NCBI GenBank assembly: GCA_018340805.1
Contig: JACMZG010001913.1
Location: 39,681,115 to 39,745,114, forward strand
DNA from: Microvelia longipes
Lineage: Eukaryota; Arthropoda; Insecta; Hemiptera; Veliidae
Length of the DNA stretch: 64,000 nt
Direction of reading: 5' to 3'
Shown here: positions 1 through 15,639 of the stretch, in pieces
Layout of the letters: each line of letters opens with the position of its first letter
Numbering within the stretch: position 1 is the stretch's first letter
Position numbers and translations under genes: made by a program
The notes under the pieces: model-generated
What the model was told of the DNA's origin: nothing
The model's input: the letters and a program-made list of their open reading frames with translations, nothing else
The model's database searches: none

Positions 1-2200
1 ATAAACAAAACAGCGCTATTATTGCATTATAGTTGCTTGTAAACTAAGCATACATTTTAAATTCTACTGGTGCTTTTAATTTGAAAAATCACTGTTTAAC
101 TATTTAGTTTTGATTTATGAAATTTTATGACTGATTCATTACATTCTTTGTAAGGGAAATTTGGCATGAAAGTGGTCATTTTAATTTAATTTATTAACAA
201 GTCATACTAATCTAAGGCTAACTAGGCCCTTTTATATTTTAACCCAAATTATGCTGTTATCAATAAAAAAACAAAAAAAAACTAAATTAAAGGTGGGAAA
301 AATTATTAAAACAAATTTTAGGAATTAAAACATAATATCTTATGTAAAATATCTTGTGAAATAATTACGAGAACTAAAAACCAATTTTAGCTTAAAAAAT
401 CTCCCCATTTTTAAAACAAAAATACTTTAATTTTTATCTTGATAAAAGTAAATAACTTTCAAGTAACCAAAAATCTTTCTTTATAATAATTGAAAATGGA
501 CCAAAAATTGTATTATTGAACTCATCGAGTTGAATATTGCTTTATTAAGAAATTTTGTAAATTCACTTGCTTCTAATATTATTAAATAATAGATGTATAT
601 ATTGTAATGTCTTTTTATATGTATTTGAATTTTATTTATGTTACTTTTTTATATGTATCGTTTGGTTTAGAATAAGATGAATAAAATGTTGAGTTTAGTG
701 ACTGATTACAAATTTTAATTTAAAATGTGTATCGGAGGAAGTCGTTAAGGAAAAACATAAAAATATCTCTAGATATTTTTTTATCAGTATAAATTTGTTT
801 AATTTGATAGATTTGGTTTTTTTTCTATTGTCGAACAAACCTTAAATCCTTGTGTATGGATATCAACCTTACAAGTTTGGTGGATAAAACCACGTAGAAA
901 ACTTTTTGTAGTATTTCCAATAAATAAGTTTGTTCAAATTTAAAAATTAGAGCCAAAATGTCCGTCATATTTAATTGAAAAGCTTAGGATTACGTTAGAA
1001 TGAGTAACTAATTATAATAGAAAATCCCTGAATTTTTTGTAATAGGTAAAAGCGTACACTGTGACCATTTTTGCATTCATGCATACAAACCCTGGTTACT
1101 GTCTAGTTTTCAACACATGTAATCTATTAGGCATTAAATAATTCAATTAAGATATTAGTTAAAGGTAAATGGTATTGGTCGAAATGTATTTGTAAAAAAT
1201 TAGTAAAAAACCCTGTACCTATCTTGACCTGCTCATCCATATTAATTGTAATTTGTGTTAAATTATCACTGCATAATATGGCCAGGAGTTTGAGTATAAT
1301 TTCAGTCATCCCGATACTTTATTGAACTTAATTCTTATTTTAATTTTTGCATTTTTCTTACCTCAGTCAAAATTTTATGTCTAATTGTAGGGGGATCTCC
1401 TGCTCAAATACAGTTTTTAATCTTTTTATTCCCCCAAAATTAACTAAATATAACTTGTTCTTCATTTAGTGCTAAACAATTATAAATATATTATTTTTAA
1501 CTTAAGTAATTACATTTTTGATGATTTATTTTTTCAAATTTTGCTGTTTTTTTAATTAGGTTGGTATCATAGCTTTTCATGCACTTTTTATAATTGTCTT
1601 TTAATCCATTAACTAGTCAAATAACTTTGCCTAACGTTTTTATATTTTCTACAGAATAAGACAAAATACTAAACCTAAGTTTTTTTATTAGGACACATCC
1701 TCTGTTTTTCAACTTTTTTGATCTGGGACCCAACATTTTTATGTTAACCACCGTGCAACCTAATTATTATACTTTATATAGGAGCAAGTATTGCTGGTCA
1801 CATTAATTATAAAAACAAGTACTCACAAAGTACTGTATTACTAAAATAGAAAATTATTTTTTGTTTTTAAAATTGTATATAATTGATTACAGTTACTTAT
1901 TTTGTTGGAACTCGCAACAAATTGGTGTGCGCAGCGAGCTAGAAATTTTTGTAGTTTGAGCATTTTCCCTCTTTTAGAGACTCTTTTTCTGAAGTCGAGT
2001 CCTGGACAGCCTGACCCTAGAACAAAATTATGTTTTACCTTCATTGTAATTTTATTCTTAATACAGGCAACACAAATTATATGATGGTTTTTCCTTAAAC
2101 AAAGCTTGGAATATAAATAATTAATTTGACCAATTTGACCACCCTTTCATTTTCTCCATAGGTATTGCCAACCTGACAACACTCTCATTGAATCTCTAAT
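1..2200. other. AT-rich non-coding sequence, nothing recognised
   Basis: No open frame here is longer than about 67 codons, and those that exist lack codon structure, splice-site support or recognisable motifs. The sequence is a plain mixture of A and T runs. I found no terminal inverted repeats, RNA gene or retrotransposon motif. Confidence 0.5.
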
Positions 2201-3610
<1,410 letters not shown>

Positions 3611-4203
3611 AATAATTGCCTTCCTCCCTTACTACAAGTTAACTTGATATCATCAACTTTGTAATTACAATATCCATCCTCTAGTCTTCTCTATTTTATG
3701 TATTTTTTAAAAAAAATAATAACAAAATAAAAAAAAATATGAAAGCCATTTAGCCTTCAAATTAAAATATTTTCTATAGTTTTCCATTTATATTTAATAC
3801 CTCAGTCTGCATTTGCATGATTTATGCAGATATTTGACTGCATATTTTAATTAGCGTAATTATTTATTATTATTATGTGCCATGAGTTATGGTATTATTT
3901 TTGTCTCTTTTGATCTAAATCTGTAAACAGTAATATACTAAATACTATAAAGATAAAAATCCATTAACTGTATGTGTTTTATTTTATGTGTATCAGCATA
4001 TAGAACTAATATGCTCTGAATCAATCTATAAAAATATTTTATACTTTGTACAATATATCTGGGCACCTCTATATCTATAAATATTATATTTTAGTTCTTA
4101 ATTTTATATTATTTAAATAAGCGTAGTTTTTGTTGTTGGTTTACTTCCTGCATTGTAGTATAGAATAAGTTTATGTCAAAAACCATTTTAAGGAATATAT
4201 ATA

Positions 4204-6024
<1,821 letters not shown>

Positions 6025-6608
6025 CTGTGTATATGGGATGAGGTGCTTAATACTGTAGTTTATTAAATCTTTTTTTTTTAATGGGTATGCATTAAAATAA
6101 AAGTTTCCATGGTTCTATCATTTCTAAAAGCTAAAATGTACTTCTTTCTGATTTTAATTTGCACTGTTTGATCCCTGATTCTGTCTTATTAAAAATGAGT
6201 AATGTATAGTTAAAAAAAATGAATCCTAAACAAAGTTGAAAAAATGGCTTGTTATTACCGACTAAAATTTAGATTATTTGAAACCATGTTCCCATCTGTA
6301 ACTTTAAGTACCATAAAAGATCTGAAAAGCAATGCCATTTTCTCTTGTTAATTAGCTCTCTAAAAGGAAACAGGGCTTTAACAGAAAAGGAGCGCTTTAA
6401 CAGAAATCTTATTCTGAAAACTCAAGATAAGAGTGCCTCTTATCTTGCTTTCATCATTCTTTGAGTTTTATTATTATATTAGAATATTTCTATTGCTAAA
6501 TAATTTTCCTCTCCTTCAAGTTGAGCCTTAATTGTGGAATACATTTTATAATATTTCAATTCAATTCTAAAATATAATTATCTCAATTTATTACAATTAT
6601 TATATTAT

Positions 6609-6989
6609 TTTATCTGCTTAACGTAATTATTAATTGTTTTTTTAGTATCATAATTTTCTATTTTGACTGAATTGTCCCTGTAAAATTTGTAACATACTAA
6701 AAATTAATCTTTTGTGTAAAATAATATCTGTTAATACTGCTGATATATATAATATTTATTGCCTTCAAGTGTCCATTATTTCATATTAACTGAATCAATA
6801 ATAAGCTTAAAGTTTCGTCAATTCTTTACTAAGTAACGTTTGATCATATTATTATAACAAGTCATATTTTGTTATTTTATAAATATTTCACTTGAAAATA
6901 ATCGTTACCTGTGAGGAGAGTTTATAACATTGCTTTCTATGTAAAAAAAAAATTTTAAATTTTGGGTTTGCAGCACATGTGTAGTTGGG
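6609..6989. other. Non-coding sequence between the duplication and a MITE
   Basis: AT-rich sequence with no open frame or repeat structure that I can define. Confidence 0.4.
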
Positions 6990-7397
6990 TTTACAGTCCA
7001 TCGACTAGTTTAAAAATCTTGACAGGTCAGTTTAGGCACCGCTGATTCTAAAGAAAACAATTCCTGTACGAAGGGAGCGGGAAAAAGATATGTAAACAAA
7101 TAAGGTTATTTTACCTGTGTATTTTTTGGTGATGTTTTTTTACATTTCTTTTGTGTAGTTTTATTTTATAATATAATGTTTATGATTAATTTGAAAGTAG
7201 TTTTCAAAACGATGTAAACACAACAAGAACCACAAACAAAGTGAACAAATGCTGGGAAGAAGGTTTTTCCTACAGCGGTTATGGTGGTAGGGATTTTTTC
7301 TCTCTTCACGTGAAGGGTTGGCAGCGGCTTCTCTGATTGGTCAATCCCCTTAATGCTTATGACCTTGGGGATTTTTAACTAAACGATGGACTGTAAA
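6990..7397. mobile_element. MITE with ~28-bp terminal inverted repeats
   Basis: The left end TTTACAGTCCATCGACTAGT and the following TTAAAAATC are matched by the reverse complement of the right end, which terminates in GATGGACTGTAAA. The element is about 408 bp, non-coding, and G/C-richer than its surroundings. Superfamily is not assignable from the ends. Confidence 0.7.
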
Positions 7398-7624
7398 ATA
7401 CCACATGAGCATTGCAAATGTGTTTAACTCCCATGTTGCTTACCACTCACATTTTGTTTCCAATTCTCGTTTTATTTTAAATATCATTTAATAGATTTTA
7501 AAGTAATGTTTGGATTATAATGTTAAGAAATAAACTTTTTAACTTATTTAAAGGAAGAAATGACGGGTGCGTATGTTGACAGTTAATTCGAAGACTAGAA
7601 GGCTTTTTAAAAGGGGTTTAAAGT

Positions 7625-7639
7625 ATGTATATATATATA

Positions 7640-7696
<57 letters not shown>
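7625..7696. repeat. (TA)n microsatellite
   Basis: About 70 bp of TA dinucleotide with one phase slip. The 80-codon frame running through it is a by-product of the repeat. Confidence 0.9.
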
Positions 7697-7699
<3 letters not shown>

Positions 7700-8794
7700 G
7701 TATTCTGGTAATATTTTTTTGCCCAAGATTTAATTGGTTGCACCTTAATTTACCAGCAGGACTACCAACAAAATATTGGCTCTTGCTTGCAATTAATTCA
7801 TTTGATTAAAACCTTTTACTTGTTATAGCTATTGTTATTTTTTAAATTTGGATTATTTATAAAACCTGAAACAATTTTTATATATAGCTATATTAAATTT
7901 TTCTCATAAGAATCAAAATGGACAAAATACACTAAAATAATTAATTAGTCGAAAAATTAATTATTGGAGTGTTTGAAAATTAAATAATTGATAAAATAAT
8001 GAATTCTATTCTTTTAAAATTTAAAATATATTAAATTTATATATTAACAGATTTGTTGCCTATTATTAAGGACAATAGTATTGTCTTATTTAGTATGTGA
8101 ACTAAATTTATTTTTAAATTTTAAAAGAACTGATGTCGTCATTAATTACCTCTTATTTTTCTTAAATTGAAGAAATTTTATTATCCTCATCCAAAATATC
8201 CATTTCTATCTCTGTGATATCTGTTTGTTTTGTTTATTTATTCTAAAAATGATTTATGTGTGTTATTACTAAATTTTTACGATATATGCTTTGTATATTT
8301 TAATTGTTAAAACGATGTCAAAAGTTTGTTTACTATATTATAAACAACGGCAGCAATTGCATCACCTGGCTTGAATAATAAGCTGGAAACCAATCATTAC
8401 CCATCTCAATCAACAAAGTTATTTGTAGTTATTACCTGACTAACTTGCACTACCTAACAACAAATAACTAACCAACAATACTCAACTAATATATTGGCTA
8501 TGTTAAAGTGATTGACTCACTAATGATTGTAATTATGAGTTACACATATAACTTCTAACTACATGTATAATCATAAAAGTTTTATTTACTTTTCAAAACA
8601 ATTTCGTCTTTATGCTAACCTCAAGTTATATGAATGATGGATAAACCAGCTACTGTGATGGCTGGTTTTGAATTTATATTCTTATTGATTTCAGAAGTAT
8701 CTGGTTAAAATCGAGCCCCTTATATTTTTGCAAATAGGATGTAATCGTAGCGAGAAAGAGATAAGGACTACTAGTTTAATAATCTATAATATAA
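7697..8794. other. Non-coding AT-rich sequence
   Basis: No credible gene or defined repeat seen on either strand. Confidence 0.4.
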
Positions 8795-9364
8795 CACACG
8801 GATAAAGTCTATTGACTGCGCGCCAAAAATGTGGGAGGGAAAGATTTCTATTGGTTTAGACCAACCACGCCCCTTCACTCTCTACCTCATGCCAACCTCG
8901 GTACAAAAAAATACCTTTTTCGTAAATAAAATCATAAAAAGGCAACACTGATTGTAAACATTTGTAACCTCGCGTCGCTTTTATTTTCCTCATTGTGCTT
9001 ATTGATCTGTTTGAGTTTGTTTCGTTTCCTTCCAATCTGATCAATGATCCGTTGCATTACGTAATTAACAACTTTAAATCCACTTAATTCATACATCCCG
9101 AACAAATTTAAAGCAACACATAGTCAATAAATTTATAAGATACAACAATATCCCTACTTAAAAATTAAATAAATAATTTTAAAAAAATAAAAAAATACGA
9201 TATCAAATAAAAACAAATAATAAAATTCAAAACATAACCTGACTTACAGTGTTGCCAGAGTAGGGAATTTTTTTGGTTACTTAAAAGAATGGTTTTTTTT
9301 TGTTAAAAAAGAGGGTTTAAAGCATTGAGATTTTGGCGGGCTGTCAATTGACTTTAGCCGTGTG
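8795..9364. mobile_element. Non-autonomous DNA element, CACACGG family (long form, 570 bp)
   Basis: The ends are inverted repeats: CACACGGATAAAGTCTATTG on the left and, read from the right end inwards, CACACGGCTAAAGTCAATTG. Both flanks are TA-rich (ATATA). The interior has no coding capacity. A second copy in the opposite orientation lies at 39927-40751; they share the block around ATTACGTAATTAACAACTTT and its flanks. The outermost ~20 bp also match the short MITEs at 22736, 31072 and 33122, so this is one family with several internal deletions. Confidence 0.8.
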
Positions 9365-10402
9365 ATATATTATAGCAACTATATCATTAGGACACTTTTT
9401 ACCTACTCCCTATGGATGTCAGGACACTTACACTGTTGTGCACCAAATCCAGTGGCCAGATAGGCCAAGCTCTAGGAATCATGGACCATTGCTGCCTGAT
9501 TTGACCCTTCAATGTTTGCTGGATAGCTTGTATTTTAATTTACAATCTCACATCTGACTTCAACTACGAACTGGACTAAAACTTCTATACAACTTGTTGA
9601 TTTATTAACTCTAAATGTTTACTGTTTTAAAACTACTGAAATTTCACTGGATAGCTGTTCTCTCCAGTCAGAGAGCAGTCTTTAAAGGGCTTTCTGGTAT
9701 CTATGCTTCTGTAACTTCTCACTACCTCTGTAGTGAGCATATGCAATTAATGACCTGTACTATTCATTCTCTCAAATTCTTTGCAAAAATAGCAAAATCC
9801 AAGGTTTACTAACAATCATTTTGATCCTTAGCTAACCTCTTACTGTAATATTTTGTTCTCTAGGTGCATACAACCAAGGAACTGTTTTTGAATTCGTTAA
9901 GAAAAAAGCCTTTTATCTCCTGTCTTATACAAAGTTGTGTTTTCATTTTTTCCGACTTCGTATTATATTTTTCAGTTTCTGGCTCTGGAGGATAGAAACT
10001 ACATTTAAACTATAGTAACGATTAAATTTTATAATATTTTTACTCAGTAACGTAAAAATAATTTACAATTATTTTTTTTAAAATTTATTAAGGCGGTATT
10101 CAAGATCACCAGTTACTTTTATATGTAATGTTCTTGATTAGTTGTTATATTACCTGTGTAGAACTCTGCTGCTCAGCAGGAATATTAATAATGATATAAT
10201 CATTTTCCTATGGATGTATGTACATACTAAAGTAAATAAAATATACCTTTCTTAAAGAACCCTTGCGAAAACCATTTCTTGGTTGTAGTTTAGTTCTGTC
10301 ACAATAAGGGTGCATATCGTTTAGGCTCTGACTAAACGATATCATTTTTTTAGACTTCTTTCATCCAAGACTAACCTTATTAGTATTAATGACTCCCTCA
10401 AA
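9365..10402. other. Non-coding sequence with a small perfect hairpin
   Basis: No gene recognised. At about 10315-10343 a 10-bp perfect inverted repeat (ATATCGTTTA / TAAACGATAT) surrounds a 9-bp loop. The 65-codon frame near 9615 has no motif, conserved context or splice support. Confidence 0.4.
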
Positions 10403-10822
10403 TTATTTTCTCACGCTGTCAACTGATTTTAATCATGGGTTGTTTTATAAGAGCTTTACCAGTGTTTAACGCTAGATTACCATAGCATTAAAGGACAGTA
10501 TATAGACACTGACGCTTTAACGTCCTCTACCACAGGCGAAGCATGTTCTTTAGTATTGCCCACAATATCTGTTATCTATTATTAAGTCGATTACTTGCTA
10601 ATGGCTAATACTGAATTGACATTGTATTATAAACTTATGTTCATTTGAAAGACTTATTTATTTTATATTCTGTATTTTATTTTGTTTAAATAAATGTAAC
10701 CTTCATTTTTATATTTATTTACGCTTTAATGTGTTCTTTTCTTTCATTCCTTTGATCTTTGAGTTAAAATTTTTAGTTCGCATATTACAGATTTTACCAA
10801 ATATACTTTAAACATTTTCTAT
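10403..10822 (-). repeat. Dispersed composite repeat, inverted relative to the copy at 30.6-31.2 kb
   Basis: The reverse complement of this stretch matches 30640-31080 closely: the tracts around CCTTTAATGCTATGGT, GACGTTAAAGCGTCAGTGTC and GTAATATGCGAACTAAAAATT are shared in the same order. In both places the repeat is followed by the end of a CACACGG-family MITE (here the degenerate AAAATCAGTTGACAGCGTGA end near 10410-10432). It is non-coding. Confidence 0.75.
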
Positions 10823-11079
10823 AATAAGTATCTTATAGAAAAATATTATAGTATCTTATATAATATAGTCTATAATATAGTATCTTTTAGTGTGAAATTC
10901 TGAAACTTTATTATAAATAACATACATGTATAAATTACCAATTTGACTCATTGGTATTATAAAGATTTAGAAAAAGCTGATAGAGCTCTTAAGGTGATTC
11001 AATGGATTGAAAAGCTAGAAAGCACGTATTTTAAACTAACTCGCCTGGCTTGCATACCTCCTCGCCTGAATTATTTTAA

Positions 11080-11560
11080 AGTTATAAACTTTTATTCCGT
11101 AAATATGACGATAAAAAAATATCACCGGTACCAAGATACGAATCTGGGAACCATGACTTTGTGTAGTCTTCTTAAATTTTTGACCGGATTTCTACGATTA
11201 TAAAGTCCCCAAAGAACATAGGAAACGAACCCTCGCTTAACTCTTTTAGATTAAAGAGTTAGTTTAGTTTAAATTGGAAACTAATTTTAATTTCCGGTTA
11301 TGTAGTATGTTTTTTTCGATTTCGAACCTAGGAACCGTGGCTTTGAATTGTTATATCGACTCCAGACCTATTTTGATATGATGTTAACATTTTTTTTCGA
11401 CATAAAAATTTTAACCTTTAGTGTTACCGCTTGTTTCAAACAATTCGATTCATCAGCTAACTGGGTAAATGACGTCACAAAACCTGGTTTTCCATAGAGT
11501 TCGTGTCCTCCTCAAGGTTGATTTGGTACCAAATTTGATTGAGAAATGGTGTTTTCACAA
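11080..11560 (-). repeat. Relic of the dispersed repeat family also at 35.5, 43.0 and 50.4 kb
   Basis: Phrases such as AATGACGTCACAAAACCTGG, TTCGTGTCCTCC and AAGGTTGATTTGGTACCAAA are shared with 43240-43310 and, as reverse complements, with 35640-35740 and 50490-50570. This copy is the most diverged of the four. The following 11.58-11.84 kb contains an end-like ACAGGATGACCCAAATTTAA and no gene. Confidence 0.55.
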
Positions 11561-11958
11561 TAATTCGCCAGAAAATCAGATACAAATACAGGATGACCCA
11601 AATTTAAAAGTACAAAAGAAAAATCCTGATTTTTAAGTCCTAGTTGAATCATAAAAAATCCCAATATGTCTTATTCTATTCTCTCTAGTTCTTGAGATAT
11701 TTCGATGTACCGATATTTCTTAACAATGCATGTTTTTCTAAAAAACACTTGTATCTCAAAAACGAAAACAGTGTGTGTGTTCTGTTTCCGCCACTTAGGA
11801 TGGCACAATTGAGCTCAAACTGGTTCCAATCGATTAAGCTTGCTGTCTACCTGTATATGTAATACCTTAGTAGTAAGTAGTAGTAATAGGGTGGGGAGGC
11901 AAAGCCAGGCAAATAGGCCACGTTGTTGGGCCCTTCTTGCCAGCCCCGATTCCTTAGC

Positions 11959-14900
11959 CTACACCACCTCTACCAAGAACCTCTTGGAAAGGTTGATATA
12001 TTGTAGGATATCTCTCCAACTAAGAGAAGAAAGCTCCTCTTCATACAAGAGGCCTACGCCAAATATGCGGGTACGAAGAGATGTATAGGCCTCACACTCT
12101 GCAAGCAAGTGAAAGGCTGTCTCCTCATAATGCCCACACATGGGGCAGCTAGCCTCTGGGATTATGCCTAAAGTATTAAGATGTTTATTTAATCTACAGT
12201 GACCGGTCAGAACACTAACTAGGTTCCTAAGGCAAGGCTTGCTGAGGTTAATTAGAAAATTTGGATTTTTTACAATTGGCCCAGTAATGAACATTTTTGC
12301 TTGTCTGCCACCAGCAAAGGCATGCCAGTTAAGTTTAAGGGTGTTCATTAGCCAGCTATCCAAGAGTGTTTTGGCATGTGTTGCTGAGAGGGGAAGGACA
12401 GGTTCTGGTCCAATGAATGGGGTTCTGCTCCCAGTCTAGCAAGTTTATCTGCTTCCTCATTACCCACGACACCCATATGGCCTGGTACCCACTTAAGTTC
12501 AACAGTTTTGCTCTCTGCCAAGAGAGACAAGTGAGCTCTACATTCTTGAACAAGGGAAGAGGAGCTACTAGGATTGGAGGTAAGGGCTTTAATTGCAGCC
12601 TGACTATCAATGCAGATTATAATGGAATTCTCATTACCTTCTCGCACAACTGGAAGGGTCGCAACCATCAAGATAGCATATACCTCTGCTTGGAACACAG
12701 TAGCATGAAGCCCAAGAGGGTAACTTAGTTCTACAGAATATTTAGGAATATAGACCCCTGAACCAGTGAGGCCTTCTCGGCCTTTCTTAGAGCCATCTGT
12801 GAAACAAGTTAGTTCGTGCTCGGCTTCTTTTATTGTAGGTTCAAACCAGTAGCTTCTAGAAGGTATAACACTGCTAATATTGTTGATAATGGCTACTTTG
12901 CTACCGCTCTCTCTGGGGTTGGCTGCTGCTAATATGGGCAGTTCCTCTAGAACAATGTTTTTCAATCCCAGCATGTTTGTTGTTATTATATGGATTCCAC
13001 ATACCAGTGTCTCGAAGTCTAATAAAAGTGGCTGCTGCTTCTCTTAATATCACAGAGGTTAATTTTGGTAAACATAGAAGAACTTCTAGAGCAACTGTTG
13101 GAGTGGTTTTCATGGATCCTGTTATAGCAAGCAAAGCTATTCTTTGAACTTTGGTAAGCTTGCGATCAATTGTGGTTTTGTTCACAGCGGGGCCACCAGA
13201 CCAAAGAACCATATTGTATCCTTGGTCTGACAATTTGCTGTGTAAATCCACTTAAGTACTTTTGGTTTGAGTCCCCAAGTCTTCCCAACTGCGTAACGAA
13301 GTTGCCATAAGGTTGATGTAGCTTTTGCTACAACTTTATCTATATGCTCATTCCAATTCAGTCTGTTATCTAAAATGACTCCTAAGTATTTGATACTACT
13401 AGAAAGAACAAGTCTTTCACCAAATAGTTGAGGAGCTTTAAAGTCGAGTTTTTTATGGTTTGTGAAAAGAATGAGATTTGTCTTTCCTGGATTTACGGAC
13501 AGGCCTACTTTCCTGCACCAACTTTCTATTAAACTGCATACAACTTGCATTAGCTCATACAGTGTATTGAGAAATTTCCAACTATAAGCACCAGACCATC
13601 ATCTGCGTAAGCTTGACAATAGAAACCTGCTTTTGAAAGCTCAGACAGCAACGCGTCCATTACAAGACACCAGAGCTTTGGGCTCAGACATCCTCCTTGG
13701 GGACAACCGACTGAAATAAACTCAGTCAAGTTGCACTCATTGTGTGAAACAGTAATCCTACGATTATGCAGCATGCTTACAATCCAACTGATGACATTTG
13801 GGTGGACATCTCTTTGCTCCAGTGCAGCTCTAATGATACCTGATGTAGTTTTGTCAAAGGCTCCTTCCACATCAAAGCTTAGACATAGCACAGATTCCTT
13901 ATGATGAAGGGCCCTCTCGACTCTACTTACTAAAGCATGAAGAGCTGTATCAGTAGAGCGCTTCTTTAAGTAAGCATGTTGGGTAGGATATAATGGTTTT
14001 TTGTTAAAATTTCCACATTTAAATATTCATCGACTAATTTCTTTAGCATCTTTAGTAAATATGGTGTAAGACTTATGGGTCTAAAAGATTTAGGGTCAGT
14101 GTAGTCCTTTCTTCCAGATTTTGGAATGAATATCACTCGGACTGACTTCCATGAGTCAGGCACCTGTCCTAAAGCAATGCTGGATTGAAAAATAGATAAT
14201 AATGCTGAAATTTTATGTCAAGCGCCTTCTGAATAAGAGCTGGAAAGATCTCATCCATACCAGCAGCTTTATAAGGACTCATGAACCTGCTGCCCAACGG
14301 AGTCCTTCTACAGTAACAATCCTCTGACCTAGTTCACGATCAAAAATCACAGATATAATTAGTGTCAATAGAGGGTTGAGGCTGTTTCTGAGGAAAGTGC
14401 GCTTTGAGCAACAGTTCTAAAGAGTCTTATATTTGTACTATAATTACCATCATCTGATTTAAAAGGTCCAAGTTCAGCATGTTTATCTTCTTGACTGAGA
14501 ACTCTGACAAGCCTGGCTGATGCTTGGTGTGATTCTATGTCAGCAGTGAAATTTCTCCAGCTATTTCTATGATGTATTCTTAGTGCTTTCTTAAAATTAC
14601 GACGAGCATCTTTGAAAGCTATATTATCGTCTTCATCTTGTGTTTTATATGCTTTCCTCCACTTTCGTTTGGCTACACGCTGAAGTTTAGCTAAATCCTT
14701 ATCCCAACTCTTAATTCTTTTAGTGGAATTGGGCGTAATAAACAGCTTGATGGTAAGCATTTAAGATTGCATCGTTAAGCTCTGATGCTGCGTTATTTAA
14801 ATCATCTGTATTGTTTATGATTAAAGGATTCTTAAAAAGGGATTGTCATGTAAAATAATGTATACATGTCCAATCAGTGGATCTGGGTGATCTTTTGAAA

Positions 14901-15590
14901 GGTCTTACTATGGGATCAGTACTAATGTGGAGTCTTATCATGCGGTGGTCAGACATACTAATATCATCAGAAACTCTCCACCCTTTTATTTTGTCCGCGA
15001 AGTGAACTGAAGTTAGAGTAATATCGATTATAGTCTGACTTCTAGCATTAACAAAAGTAGGTTCAGTACCCCTGTTTTAGAATCTCAACATTAGTAGAAG
15101 CTAGAAATTCAACCAAGGCCTCCCCCTTGCATTATTAAGCGGCTTGCCCCACATAATGTGGGTGAGCATTAGCATCACAGCAATGAGTACATGGTAATTC
15201 TTCTTTCACAGAAGTTAACCAGCTTTATCAAATCCAAAGAAGGAGGAGGTTGTTCACTATCACCGGGAAGGTATAGTGATCCTAATACTAAATTATATTA
15301 ATATTATTTATTCTAAATTGAAGTAAGGCAGCTGTGAGATCTCTAGAACACAATTCTGAAAGAATGGTGAGGTTTAGATTTCTAGAGGCTAATATGCATG
15401 TTCTTTGATTGTGCTCACCAGACATTCCTGATAAGATACCCCCACCTACTTCATTAAGCATTTTGATATTGCGTTTTATAACATAAGGTTCTTGAATAAG
15501 AACTATCATATTAGTTTTACCGCTAAAGATTTTAGTAAGCTCAGAAGTGGCTGCTTTACTTGTGTAAATTAATTTGTCGTATGTCTATCA
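11959..15590 (-). pseudogene. Retrotransposon ORF2: endonuclease, reverse transcriptase, RNase H (frameshifted)
   Basis: Endonuclease segments include IVLIQEPYV near 15500 and MSDHRMIRLH near 14930, the latter with the conserved DH pair. Reverse transcriptase motifs are FRPISLTPYL (about 14080), FDVEGAFD (13870), GCPQGGCLSP (13700) and the catalytic AYADD (13600). RNase H follows at 12830-12420 with all four acidic residues visible: FTDGS, FQAEVYAI, CIDSQAAI and GNEEADKLA. The C-terminus carries CPMCGHYEETAFHLLAEC, a C-x2-C-x8-H-x4-C finger typical of these ORF2 proteins. The frame shifts at least near 15560, 13550, 13250 and 12350, so no intact product is encoded as written. Residue conservation is good, so either the insertion is young or some shifts are sequencing errors. 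Confidence 0.85.
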
Positions 15591-15639
15591 TTAGGCAAGA
15601 TAAAAATTTAGAAAAAAATACTTAAAAGTATGCTTAATT

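Noticed and set aside
12239..12728. Plus-strand open frames over the retrotransposon (also 15696-15897, 16433-16722, 28503-28904)
   Set aside because: They are antisense shadows of ORF1/ORF2 and show no independent motif.
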